Shown here: positions 1-7,574 of the stretch, piece after piece | Numbering within the stretch: the first letter of the stretch is position 1 | Layout: every line of letters starts with the position of its first letter | NCBI GenBank assembly: GCA_036752825.1 | Contig: DAIORV010000030.1 | Location: 1-19,957, forward strand | Direction of reading: 5' to 3' | Length of the DNA stretch: 19,957 nucleotides | From: UBA5177 sp002413265 | GTDB lineage: Bacteria; Chloroflexota; UBA5177 | Notes under the pieces: model-generated | What the model was told of the DNA's origin: nothing | The model's database searches: none | The model's input: the letters and a program-made list of their open reading frames with translations, nothing else | Translations under genes and position numbers: made by a program

Positions 1-1
1 T

Positions 2-316
2 ATGCTCGCCGGCGAGGGACTTCAGGCAAGCTCGAAGGGCGCTCGCGTGAGGTTCACGGGTTCCAATCGGGCTGTGATCGACGGTCCGTTCGCCGAGACA
101 AAGGAGCTGATCGCCGGCTTCTGGCTGATTCAGGTGAAGTCAAAGGAAGAGGCGATCGAGTGGGTCAAGCGGATTCCGAATCCCGATGGTGAAGACTTCG
201 AGATCGAGATTCGTCAGGTATTTGAGGCGGATGACTTTGGAGACAACCTCACTCCGGAGCTCAGGCAGCAAGAAGAGCGTCTGGGCGCGCAGATGGCCGA
301 GAACGCGAACCGCTAG
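2..316 (+). CDS. DGPF/YCII-family protein, 5' partial
   Basis: This is the C-terminal part of a YCII-related (DGPF) protein. The family hallmark DGPFAETKE lies at about residues 28-36, and the following stretch (GFWLIQVKSKEEAIEW) is the usual ferredoxin-like second half of the fold. Relatives have roughly 40 more residues before the LAGEGLQ segment. The Met at base 2 is therefore probably internal, and the true start lies upstream of the window. The stop is 12 bases before the ECF sigma factor gene. DGPF proteins are the known genomic partners of ECF42-type sigma factors, so the two are probably one operon. The biochemical role of DGPF proteins is not established; a small-molecule or regulatory partner role is often assumed. 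The family call is firm and the function is unknown. Confidence 0.85.
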   Translation: MLAGEGLQASSKGARVRFTGSNRAVIDGPFAETKELIAGFWLIQVKSKEEAIEWVKRIPNPDGEDFEIEIRQVFEADDFGDNLTPELRQQEERLGAQMAENANR

Positions 317-328
317 CAGCAACTTCTC

Positions 329-1612
329 GTGACCACTCCGGACACGCGTGGCGCCGTCGAGGCGGTTTGGAGGATCGAGTCGGCGAGACTAATCGCCGGG
401 TTGACCCGAATCGTGCGAGACGTGGGGGTTGCCGAGGAGCTCGCACAGGATGCTCTGGTCGCGGCGATTGAGCAGTGGCCCGAGTCGGGCGTCCCGGACA
501 AACCGGGCGCCTGGCTCATGGCCACCGCCAAGCACCGAGCGATAGACATGTTTCGCAGAAACGCGCGACTCCAGCTCAAACAAGAGGAACTCGGGCATCA
601 GCTGGCGACGCAGCAAGAGATGGGCATGCCGGAGCTCGAAGCCATACAAAACGAGGACGATGTCGGAGACGATCTTCTCCGTCTCGTTTTCATTGCTTGC
701 CATCCCGTTCTCTCCGCCGAAGCGCGTGTCGCGCTCACGCTTCGGTTGTTGGGAGGGTTGACGACCGAAGAGATCGCGCGCGCCTTTTTCGCACCGGTGC
801 CGACGATTGCTCAGCGGATAGTGCGGGCCAAGAGGACGCTGGCCGAGGCCCGCGTTCCCTTCGAGCTTCCGCAAAGGTCAGAGTTGGCTACTCGTCTCTC
901 CTCGGTGCTGGAAGTCGTGTATCTCATATTCAATGAGGGATATTCCGCAACCGCGGGGGATGATTGGATACGCCCAGCGCTATGCGAGGACGCGCTGCGC
1001 CTGGGCCGAATCCTGGCCGAGCTCATGCCCGAGGAGCCGGAAGTTCACGGGCTGGTAGCGCTGATGGAGATCCAGGCGTCCCGCCTGAGGGCACGAGTAG
1101 GTCCGTTGGGAGAGCCCGTTCTGCTACTCGATCAGGATCGCGCTCGCTGGGACCAGCTGCTGATTGGCCGCGGCCTCACCGCGCTCCGGCGCGCGGAGCA
1201 GATCGGCGCCGGCCTCGGACCATACGGCTTGCAGGCCGCGATCGCCGCGTGTCACGCGAGGGCTCGCGTTTTTGAAGACACCGACTGGCCTCGGATAGCG
1301 GCACTCTACGATGCGTTGGCAGAGCTCGTCCCGTCGCCGGTGGTGGAGCTCAACCGCGCCGTCGCCGTGGGCATGGCCTTCGGTCCGGCCGCAGGCTTGG
1401 AGCTCGTCGACTCGCTGAGGGCCGAGCCGTCGCTCAAGACCTATCACCTACTCCCCAGCGTGCGCGGCGACCTCCTCGCCAAGCTCGGCCGCCTCGCGGA
1501 AGCGCGCCAGGAATTCGAGCTCGCCGCTAGCCAAACGCAAAACCGCCGCGAGCAAACACTCCTGCTGGAACGGGCCGCTGCCTGCTCCCGGGAATCGACA
1601 GAATTCACGTAG
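329..1612 (+). CDS. ECF RNA polymerase sigma factor, ECF42-like, with long C-terminal extension
   Basis: This 427-residue protein would direct RNA polymerase to a small set of promoters. Region sigma-2 spans about residues 12-80 and includes the ELAQDAL and HRAIDMFRR segments. Region sigma-4 spans about 115-172, with the helix-turn-helix around LTTEEIARAFFAPVPTIAQRIVRAKR. The remaining 250 residues form an alpha-helical, TPR-like extension with conserved segments (IFNEGYSA, RGLTALRRAE, VELNRAVAV). This layout, next to a DGPF gene, matches the ECF42 group, in which the extension rather than a classical anti-sigma factor is thought to control activity. I chose the GTG at 329, 12 bases after the upstream stop, because it starts directly before the sigma-2 helix; no strong ribosome binding site is visible. 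The signal it responds to cannot be read from sequence. Confidence 0.93.
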   Translation: MTTPDTRGAVEAVWRIESARLIAGLTRIVRDVGVAEELAQDALVAAIEQWPESGVPDKPGAWLMATAKHRAIDMFRRNARLQLKQEELGHQLATQQEMGMPELEAIQNEDDVGDDLLRLVFIACHPVLSAEARVALTLRLLGGLTTEEIARAFFAPVPTIAQRIVRAKRTLAEARVPFELPQRSELATRLSSVLEVVYLIFNEGYSATAGDDWIRPALCEDALRLGRILAELMPEEPEVHGLVALMEIQASRLRARVGPLGEPVLLLDQDRARWDQLLIGRGLTALRRAEQIGAGLGPYGLQAAIAACHARARVFEDTDWPRIAALYDALAELVPSPVVELNRAVAVGMAFGPAAGLELVDSLRAEPSLKTYHLLPSVRGDLLAKLGRLAEARQEFELAASQTQNRREQTLLLERAAACSRESTEFT

Positions 1613-1915
1613 AAGCATTCTCCGCACACCCGCCCAGGCCGCTCGCGCCCACCCGCAACGTCCGAATCTTCCTAGGGAACGCCCCGTGTGGTGTTCCGCT
1701 CGAAGGCCCTCCGCAGAGGTTGCTTCCCGGGGGTCCTCTAATGACAGATCCGGAATCAGACGTAACTTCCGCCAGCGGGGTCTGGCGAACATCATCCAGG
1801 TTCGCCCCCCCAAACCTGGAACGACCCCGGTTTGCAACCCTTCCTCCTACTCGCGCGCTACCTCGGGTAGGGGCGAGTCGCGCTCGCCCACCCGCCCCGC
1901 AGGGCGGCCCTACCG
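1613..1915. other. 303-bp gene-free stretch between convergent genes
   Basis: The gap lies between the sigma-factor stop and the 3' end of the secreted-protein gene, so it should hold terminators for both. I see an imperfect inverted repeat at 1811-1834 (CAAACC...GGTTTG) and the larger folded element at 1866-1914, described separately. Short open frames here, for example one from 1720, have no family-like features and overlap these repeats, so I do not call them genes. Confidence 0.6.
1866..1914. repeat. REP-like folded element (outer stem with two hairpins), copy A
   Basis: An outer inverted repeat GGTAGGG (1866-1872) / CCCTACC (1908-1914) encloses two perfect hairpins. The first is GGGCGAG-TCGCG-CTCGCCC (1871-1889) and the second is CCGCCC-CGCA-GGGCGG (1892-1907). 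The outer and first inner stems share two bases, so they compete there. The 23-bp segment 1867-1889 recurs as a 21/23 match on the other strand at 18192-18214. The position between convergent genes fits a bidirectional terminator, a REP-type dispersed repeat, or both. No T-tract follows either stem, which is against a simple intrinsic terminator. Confidence 0.6.
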
Positions 1916-2686
1916 TCACCCCCCGGAATAATCGATACTCGCAACCGAATGCCCGCGCCAGCCAATCAGCGCATGCAAAGCATGAAGCGGCAAACAGCCA
2001 GGTACGAAATAGATAGGAGTGGAGGTCCAGTAGATCTGTTCGAAATAGTCCACTCCGCCGCAGTCGGCGTACCACACCGCCTGTGGCAGTCCGTGTACGC
2101 CCGGTGGCGTTTCGATCGTGGCGAACGGATACGTCGCACTTAAGCTGAGCTGCACGGTTGGCGGATCAGGCGGCAGCAGGCGCACACGCGCCGCGCGTGT
2201 CTCGAGTCCAAAGCGCGTCCGCAGAGGGAACTTCGGCCCTCGAAGCACCGTGATCCCAAGCCGGACCCACGATCCGCGCAGCACTATATCTTCTGCCCCG
2301 CCAAGTACGCCATCCGGCGCAATCGAAGCTGCTCCCGGCGGAGGACCCGGATACGGGAAGTAGGTGGTCAACGAAATCGGCAGCGACAGACCGTCGCCAT
2401 TCAGCACTTCCACCTGGGGAACATACCTGCCCGGCGCTATTGGTCCGGGTGTTTCGATCCAGAACGTGTGACGCGACGTATTGAGAACAATCGCCCGCAC
2501 CCGCACCAGTGCATCGCGGGGATACGACCCTCGCGGGATCGTCAGCTCCAGCCGCAAATCGCCGCGCTGCGCCACTACGTGCAGCGGAGTCGCCGCACCT
2601 GCAGCCGCCTGATGCGGTGCCCCACCCTCGGCTCCTCCGAGAGCCGCCGCGACAACCAACAGCCCCATCACCGATCGCCGAAACAT
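1916..2686 (-). CDS. secreted protein of unknown function
   Basis: This 256-residue protein has a classical N-terminal signal peptide: MFRR, then a hydrophobic core MGLLVVAAALGG, then a small-residue region with likely cleavage near residues 20-31. The mature part is rich in beta-type sequence (LRLELTIPRGSYPRDALVRVRAIVLNTSR), which looks like an immunoglobulin-like or transthyretin-like fold, with Pro-rich loops (PYPGPPPG). Two cysteines near the C-terminus (WYADCGG and VPGCLPL) could form a disulfide. A GAGGGG stretch lies about ten bases before the ATG and supports this start. The gene is divergent from the helicase gene and convergent with the sigma factor gene, so it is transcribed alone. 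I do not recognise a named family, and function cannot be assigned. Confidence 0.75.
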   Translation of the reverse strand: MFRRSVMGLLVVAAALGGAEGGAPHQAAAGAATPLHVVAQRGDLRLELTIPRGSYPRDALVRVRAIVLNTSRHTFWIETPGPIAPGRYVPQVEVLNGDGLSLPISLTTYFPYPGPPPGAASIAPDGVLGGAEDIVLRGSWVRLGITVLRGPKFPLRTRFGLETRAARVRLLPPDPPTVQLSLSATYPFATIETPPGVHGLPQAVWYADCGGVDYFEQIYWTSTPIYFVPGCLPLHALHALIGWRGHSVASIDYSGG

Positions 2687-2878
2687 TCGAACCCTGTCCC
2701 CTCTCGTTCTCCTCCTAAGAAACGTGTCAGGTAGCGCCCTGTCACGCGCCTCGTAGCATTTCCCTCAACACACGCACGATCTCGTGGGGGCGACTTGCAT
2801 TCGCCGTCGTCACGCAAGTAAGTCGCTACCCAGCAGCCAAGTAAAATAAACGCACACTCTAGCCCCACTGGAGCCGCA

Positions 2879-5116
2879 TTGCCCTCCTCCGAACCAGCCT
2901 CCCTAGATCTCTCACCCCCTGAAAACAATGAAGCCGACATCCTCGATTCCCTCAATCTGCCACAGCTCGAGGCGGTGACACACGCCGGCGGACCGATGCT
3001 GGTTCTCGCCGGTGCGGGAAGCGGCAAAACGCGGGTACTCACACACCGCGTTGCCCACCTCATCGCGAGCGGCGTCAGTCCCTACAACATCCTGGCGGTG
3101 ACCTTTACCAACAAGGCCGCCGGCGAGATGAAAGAACGGGTCGTGAGTCTGGCGGGTCCTGCCGGCCAGAAGGTGACGATCGGAACCTTCCACTCGGTGT
3201 GCGTGCGGCTCTTGCGCCGTGAAGGCGATCGCTTCCACATGCCGAACTTTTCGATCTACGACACGGATGACCAGCGAGCGCTGATCAAGCGTGCCGTCGA
3301 AGATGCGGGAGTCGGCGAACGCACCAGCCCGGCTGCGATACTTGCCGCCATCTCGGATGCGAAGAACGAGCTGATCACACCGGAGCGGTACAAGGACAGT
3401 AATTACTTTCAGGAACTGGTGCGGCGGACGTATCCCATTTATCAGCAGCTGTTGAGGTCGAACAACGCGCTCGACTTCGACGATCTCATCATGGAGACGG
3501 TGCTCTATCTGCGGCAGAATCCCGACCGACTGGAGCACTACGCGCATCGGTACGAGCATGTGCTGGTCGACGAGTATCAGGACACGAACCACGCTCAGTA
3601 CGAGCTGGTGAGGATGTTGGCCTCGGAGCACAAGAACCTATTCGTGGTGGGCGATGACGACCAGTCGGTGTACTCGTGGCGTGGCGCCGACCTTCGGAAC
3701 ATCCTTGAATTCGAGCGGGACTATCCGGACGTCTTCGAAATCAAGCTCGAGCAGAATTACCGATCGTCGCAAAACATTCTCGATGCCGCGCACGGCGTCA
3801 TCTCGAAGAATGAAGCGCGAAAAGACAAGCGGTTGTGGACTGAACGCGACGCGGGGCAGGCGATCGAAGTGTTCCACGCGTACAACGAAGAGGACGAGGC
3901 ACGCTTCGTCACCAAGGAGATCTCCAGGCTGGTGAGCCGCATGGAGGCTGAACCGCGCGAGTGCGCTGTGATGTACCGGACGAATGCACAGTCCCGCGCG
4001 TTGGAGGAAGCGTTCATTCGAGCGAACATGCCCTATCACCTGGTGGGAGCCACGCGTTTCTACACCCGGCGCGAAGTGCGGGACGTTCTCGCCTACCTGC
4101 GGCTGATTCTCAACCCGGACGACGGCGTTACCCTGGGCCGCATCATTAATGTGCCTCCGCGGAAAATTGGGTCGACCAGCCTTGATCTACTTCGTTCCTG
4201 GTCGGAGCGCAACCAGGCGCCGCTGCGGGCCGGGGTAGAGCGAGCCGGCGAGATTCACGGATTGGCTCCCGCCGCGCGGAACTCTCTGGAGAGCTTTGCG
4301 CACCTGATGGAGGACTTGCGTGACAGTGCTGAAGAGATGCGAGTCAGCGATCTCTTGAAGTACGTCGTCGATCGGACACACTACGAGAGCTACATCAATG
4401 ACCGCACCGAAGAGGGTGAGGAGCGCTGGAACAACGTCCTCGAGCTCGTCACCGTGGCGCAGGACTACGACCATCTGCCGCCCCCCGAGGGACTCAAAGA
4501 GTTTCTCGAGAACGTTTCATTGTTGGGAGAGGCCGACGATCTCGATGAACGACGCCAGGCGGTGACGCTCATGACGCTTCACGCTGCAAAGGGCTTAGAG
4601 TTCCGCGTCGTGTTTCTAGTCGGCATGGAGGAAGGGATCTTTCCGCATCAGCGGTCCCTCGACGATCCGCAGCAAATGGAGGAGGAACGGCGCCTCTGCT
4701 ACGTCGGATTTACTCGTGCCAAGGAAAGGCTCTACGTGGTTCACGCGGCGCGCCGGCAGTTTCGCGGCATCACGCAAACAAATCTCCCATCTCGGTTTCT
4801 CGGGGACGTGCCGCAACAACTCTGGAGTGAGAGCGGGGTGCGACCCAGGGACTACTTGCGCCGCGAGATGACTCCGGTCAGGCGCAGTTTCAATCTCGTG
4901 AACTCCGAGCCGGCACGCCAGATTGCAAGAGCGCCGATGGCCCAGCGGTTTGAAGCAGGAGACCGAGTGCGGTCCAAGCATTTTGGTACCGGGACCGTAC
5001 TCTCGAGCGCATTGAGCACGGACGACGAGGAAGTCGAAGTCCAATTCAGTTCGCCAAAGGGCATGGTGACGAAGAAGCTCCTGGTGTCTTATGCCGGGCT
5101 GGAGCCAATCGACTAA
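2879..5116 (+). CDS. pcrA: ATP-dependent DNA helicase PcrA/UvrD, superfamily 1
   Basis: This 745-residue 3'-5' DNA helicase acts in nucleotide excision repair and in removing roadblocks from replication. All SF1A motifs are visible: the Q motif around LNLPQLEAV, Walker A AGAGSGKT (about 44-51), TFTNKAAGEM, DEYQD (231-235), GDDDQSVYSWRGA (258-270), LEQNYRS (290-296), TLHAAKGLEF and VGFTRAKERLYV. The end (FEAGDRVRSKHFGTGTV to KKLLVSYAGLEPI) is the Tudor-like C-terminal domain of PcrA that contacts RNA polymerase, which favours PcrA over Rep. The start is a TTG; no ATG, GTG or other TTG lies between it and the conserved N-terminal block. The stop overlaps the next gene's ATG (TAATG), which implies translational coupling. 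Confidence 0.96.
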   Translation: MPSSEPASLDLSPPENNEADILDSLNLPQLEAVTHAGGPMLVLAGAGSGKTRVLTHRVAHLIASGVSPYNILAVTFTNKAAGEMKERVVSLAGPAGQKVTIGTFHSVCVRLLRREGDRFHMPNFSIYDTDDQRALIKRAVEDAGVGERTSPAAILAAISDAKNELITPERYKDSNYFQELVRRTYPIYQQLLRSNNALDFDDLIMETVLYLRQNPDRLEHYAHRYEHVLVDEYQDTNHAQYELVRMLASEHKNLFVVGDDDQSVYSWRGADLRNILEFERDYPDVFEIKLEQNYRSSQNILDAAHGVISKNEARKDKRLWTERDAGQAIEVFHAYNEEDEARFVTKEISRLVSRMEAEPRECAVMYRTNAQSRALEEAFIRANMPYHLVGATRFYTRREVRDVLAYLRLILNPDDGVTLGRIINVPPRKIGSTSLDLLRSWSERNQAPLRAGVERAGEIHGLAPAARNSLESFAHLMEDLRDSAEEMRVSDLLKYVVDRTHYESYINDRTEEGEERWNNVLELVTVAQDYDHLPPPEGLKEFLENVSLLGEADDLDERRQAVTLMTLHAAKGLEFRVVFLVGMEEGIFPHQRSLDDPQQMEEERRLCYVGFTRAKERLYVVHAARRQFRGITQTNLPSRFLGDVPQQLWSESGVRPRDYLRREMTPVRRSFNLVNSEPARQIARAPMAQRFEAGDRVRSKHFGTGTVLSSALSTDDEEVEVQFSSPKGMVTKKLLVSYAGLEPID

Positions 5117-5577
5117 TGGCGGAAGGCGGCGTGACGCAGACGCCTTCGGGGCCGGACCGCTTGATTGTGTCGTGCCCTTTCCTGACTCTCTCCCCGGCTG
5201 TCATGTTTCGAGCCTGGACGGAACCGGCTCTCCTGACACGGTGGTGGCCCAACGAAGCAGAGATTGACCTCCGGGAGGGAGGGAGCTACCACTTCTCGTG
5301 GCCCTCCATGAATTGGCACCTTCGCGGAGAGTACGTGACCGTCGAGCCGGACACTCACCTGTCTTTCGGCTGGATCTGGGATCACGAGACGTCTCCCGAC
5401 CGTCGCGTCGACGTGCACTTTGATCCGCTTCCCGAAGGCGGAACGAAACTCACCCTCGAGCAAGGCTCGTACGCGGATACGGACATAGCGGACAGAGAAG
5501 GTCATCTGGCCGGTTGGCTGCATTTTCTCGGGCGTCTCTACATGTTTTCGCCCGAGATCAGTCGAGAGGCTGGGTAG
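5116..5577 (+). CDS. AHSA1/SRPBCC-domain protein
   Basis: This 153-residue single-domain protein of the AHSA1 (activator of Hsp90 ATPase 1-like) branch of the SRPBCC/Bet v1 superfamily has a helix-grip fold with a hydrophobic ligand pocket. Typical signatures are visible: the early SPAVMFRAWTEPALLTRWWP segment, the GGSYHF strand, and the closing helix GWLHFLGRLYMF. Bacterial members are mostly uncharacterised; some bind lipophilic ligands, and many sit next to ArsR regulators, which is not the case here. The ATG shares a base with the helicase stop codon, so expression is probably coupled to pcrA. Whether there is a functional link to the helicase or to the following glycolytic gene is unclear. 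The family call is solid; the substrate is unknown. Confidence 0.9.
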   Translation: MAEGGVTQTPSGPDRLIVSCPFLTLSPAVMFRAWTEPALLTRWWPNEAEIDLREGGSYHFSWPSMNWHLRGEYVTVEPDTHLSFGWIWDHETSPDRRVDVHFDPLPEGGTKLTLEQGSYADTDIADREGHLAGWLHFLGRLYMFSPEISREAG

Positions 5578-5606
5578 CTTTGTCGATCTCGCGCAGCGAC
5601 TCGGAT

Positions 5607-6395
5607 TTGGTCGGCCATGGCACGAGACGGAAACCGATCATCGGCGGCAACTGGAAGATGAACACGCTGATCGACAGCGCGCAGAAGCTTGCGGTCGACT
5701 TGCGGCGGCTCATCGGAGAGGAGGCAGGAGCGGATGTTGTGGTCTTTCCGCCTTTCCCCAATCTCCAGGGCGTGCACGCAGCAATCACCGGCAGCTCGAT
5801 CCGTCTGGGCGGCCAGGATGTCTTCTGGGAGGACTCGGGAGCGTTCACTGGAGAGGTTTCGGCTCCAATGCTGCAAGCGGTGGGCTGCGAATGGGTCCTG
5901 ACCGGCCACTCTGAGCGGCGACATGTCCTGGGGGAAACAGACGAGGTGGTGAATAAAAAGCTGCGAGCAGTTCTTCGTCACGGCTTGCATGCCATTCTGG
6001 CCGTCGGAGAGACGAAGGAGGAGCGCCGTGGAGGACGGACGGAGTCGGTGCTGAGCGAGCAGCTCAAGGGCTCGCTCGCGGAGGTAAGCGCAGAGGATAT
6101 GGGGAGGGTGGTGATCGCCTATGAGCCCGTGTGGGCTATCGGTACGGGAGACACTGCAAGCCCCGAGCAGGCGCGCGAGGCACACGCATTCTGCCGAACG
6201 GTTCTTGCGTCTCTGTATGACGAGGAGATCGCCAGCGCTACCAGGATTCAATATGGCGGAAGCGTGACGGCAGCCAACAGCGCCGAATTGCTTTCGCTGC
6301 CGGACATCGACGGAGCGCTGGTCGGTGGCGCCAGTCTCAAGGCCGAGGAGTTCGCCGAGATTGTCCGCAGTGCGGCGCGTGCCGCGAGGCCCTAG
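5607..6395 (+). CDS. tpiA: triosephosphate isomerase
   Basis: This enzyme interconverts dihydroxyacetone phosphate and glyceraldehyde 3-phosphate in glycolysis and gluconeogenesis, in the cytosol. With the TTG at 5607 as residue 1 it has 262 residues, close to the family norm. Active-site residues are present: Asn15 and Lys17 in GGNWKMN, His101 in LTGHSERR, Glu173 in AYEPVWAIGTG, and the phosphate-binding YGGSV and GALVGGASL segments. The start is uncertain. TTG 5580 has a better-placed GAGAGG at 5564-5569 but adds nine residues. An ATG at 5617 would give Met-Ala-Arg, but it is in another frame. The gene lies just after the AHSA1 gene and probably belongs to the same transcript. No gapA or pgk is nearby. 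Confidence 0.95.
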   Translation: MVGHGTRRKPIIGGNWKMNTLIDSAQKLAVDLRRLIGEEAGADVVVFPPFPNLQGVHAAITGSSIRLGGQDVFWEDSGAFTGEVSAPMLQAVGCEWVLTGHSERRHVLGETDEVVNKKLRAVLRHGLHAILAVGETKEERRGGRTESVLSEQLKGSLAEVSAEDMGRVVIAYEPVWAIGTGDTASPEQAREAHAFCRTVLASLYDEEIASATRIQYGGSVTAANSAELLSLPDIDGALVGGASLKAEEFAEIVRSAARAARP

Positions 6396-6408
6396 GAGCT
6401 CGCTCCTA
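6393..6408. terminator. hairpin holding both convergent stop codons
   Basis: A perfect inverted repeat TAGGAG-CTCG-CTCCTA. The left arm begins with the TAG stop of tpiA (6393-6395), and the right arm, read on the other strand, begins with the TAG stop of the deaminase gene (6408-6406). It is the only structured element between the two convergent genes. No T-tract follows, so it may act as a weak bidirectional terminator or mRNA 3'-end stabiliser. Confidence 0.5.
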
Positions 6409-7491
6409 CACAGCCTCCCGCGCCCGCGGGTCGTAGGAGGTCTCGAGGAGCTCGGCAAGCTCCTGGCGCTCGGAGGCGGGCAGGAAAGCGGCATTGGCGG
6501 CAGTGAGCATCAGGTTCATGAGCTCTCCTCGACTGAAGCCAAACTCGTCGACCAGCAGCCGACACTCGCGTTCGACGTTGGTGAAGAAGGGCAGTGGATC
6601 GTCCGAATTGACGGTCACCGGTATCCCCATGTCGTAGAAACGGCGTACCGGATGCGAGGGAAGATCGGGCACCGAGGCGGTGCGGACGTTACTCGTGGGG
6701 CACATCTCGAGTGTGACGTCTCCTAGCCTCAATCTTTCCACCAGGGCCGGATCCTCCGCGGCCCTGGCGCCGTGCACCAGCCGCCGAGCGCCGAGGGCGT
6801 TGATTGCGCTCCACATGCTCTCCGGGCCTACAGCCTCGCCGGCGTGGGCGCGTAGTCCCAGCCCGTTGGCCTCGGCGAGGCGATATGCAGGTGCGAAAGA
6901 ATCGGTGTTACCGAGCCGCTCATCGCCGTGGAGGTCGATGCCGACTACGGCAATTCCGCGGTCGCGGGCCGCGATTGCAAGCTCGGTCCGGTAGATCGCC
7001 ACTTCGACCGGCAGGGTGCGCATTAGTCCGGCGATGAAGTTGATGCGGATCGGCAAACGCTCCTGAGCGGCTCTGCGCTCCGACTCCATGGCTTCGAAAA
7101 CCGGCCAGAAGAACGAGTCGTCGCCGACCTCACGTACCGGCACATCGATCGACATCTCGGAATAGACGACCCCTTGGGCCGCGAGGTCCTCGATGCATTC
7201 TCGAGCGATGCGCCCGTATTCGTCGGCTCGACCCGGAAACCTGGGGGTCAGCTGGGCCATGAAACCGGAGAAGTCCGTATAGGTGTAGTAGCTGTTTTCC
7301 CATCCCGGTTCGAGGGTTCCCGACCAGCCAAGCCGCTCCACAGAGAGCTCGCGTACCGTCTCCGGCCGCATGGCCCCTTCGAGATGAAGGTGCAGCTCGA
7401 TCTTCGGCAGCTCCCGGACCCATTCGCTGCGCCGAGTCAATGTCCCGACAGGCTTGATAGCGTTCCTCCAGCTGCGCGTATGAGCCGCCAT
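6406..7491 (-). CDS. adenosine deaminase-family amidohydrolase
   Basis: This is a zinc-dependent purine deaminase of the adenosine/AMP deaminase family, 361 residues from the chosen ATG. Metal and catalytic motifs are in order: HLHLEG (His34 and His36), HAGE with the catalytic Glu, the CPTSN segment, and NSDDP with the metal Asp. Members deaminate adenosine, adenine or aminodeoxyfutalosine (menaquinone pathway); the exact substrate cannot be told from motifs alone. The start is uncertain. The conserved LPKIELHLH block begins near residue 28, so the open frame reaching further upstream (to 7629) is too long and would overlap the divergent helicase. Shorter alternatives include TTG at 7440. No clear ribosome binding site decides the issue. 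Confidence 0.9.
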   Translation of the reverse strand: MAAHTRSWRNAIKPVGTLTRRSEWVRELPKIELHLHLEGAMRPETVRELSVERLGWSGTLEPGWENSYYTYTDFSGFMAQLTPRFPGRADEYGRIARECIEDLAAQGVVYSEMSIDVPVREVGDDSFFWPVFEAMESERRAAQERLPIRINFIAGLMRTLPVEVAIYRTELAIAARDRGIAVVGIDLHGDERLGNTDSFAPAYRLAEANGLGLRAHAGEAVGPESMWSAINALGARRLVHGARAAEDPALVERLRLGDVTLEMCPTSNVRTASVPDLPSHPVRRFYDMGIPVTVNSDDPLPFFTNVERECRLLVDEFGFSRGELMNLMLTAANAAFLPASERQELAELLETSYDPRAREAV

Positions 7492-7574
7492 TAGCAAGCG
7501 ATTGTAAGTCCGAGATCGGTAACCGTCAATACCCCTTTCGTGCATGTACGCGCGGAAAATAGAGGCGTCAACAC

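Noticed and set aside
1720..2016. 98-codon forward frame in and past the first gap
   Set aside because: It crosses the folded repeat and the 3' end of the secreted-protein gene, with no recognisable protein pattern.
2795..2847. Promoter for pcrA (TTGCAT and TAAAAT)
   Set aside because: The two hexamers are about 41 bases apart, and alternative pairings are weak, so no promoter is called.
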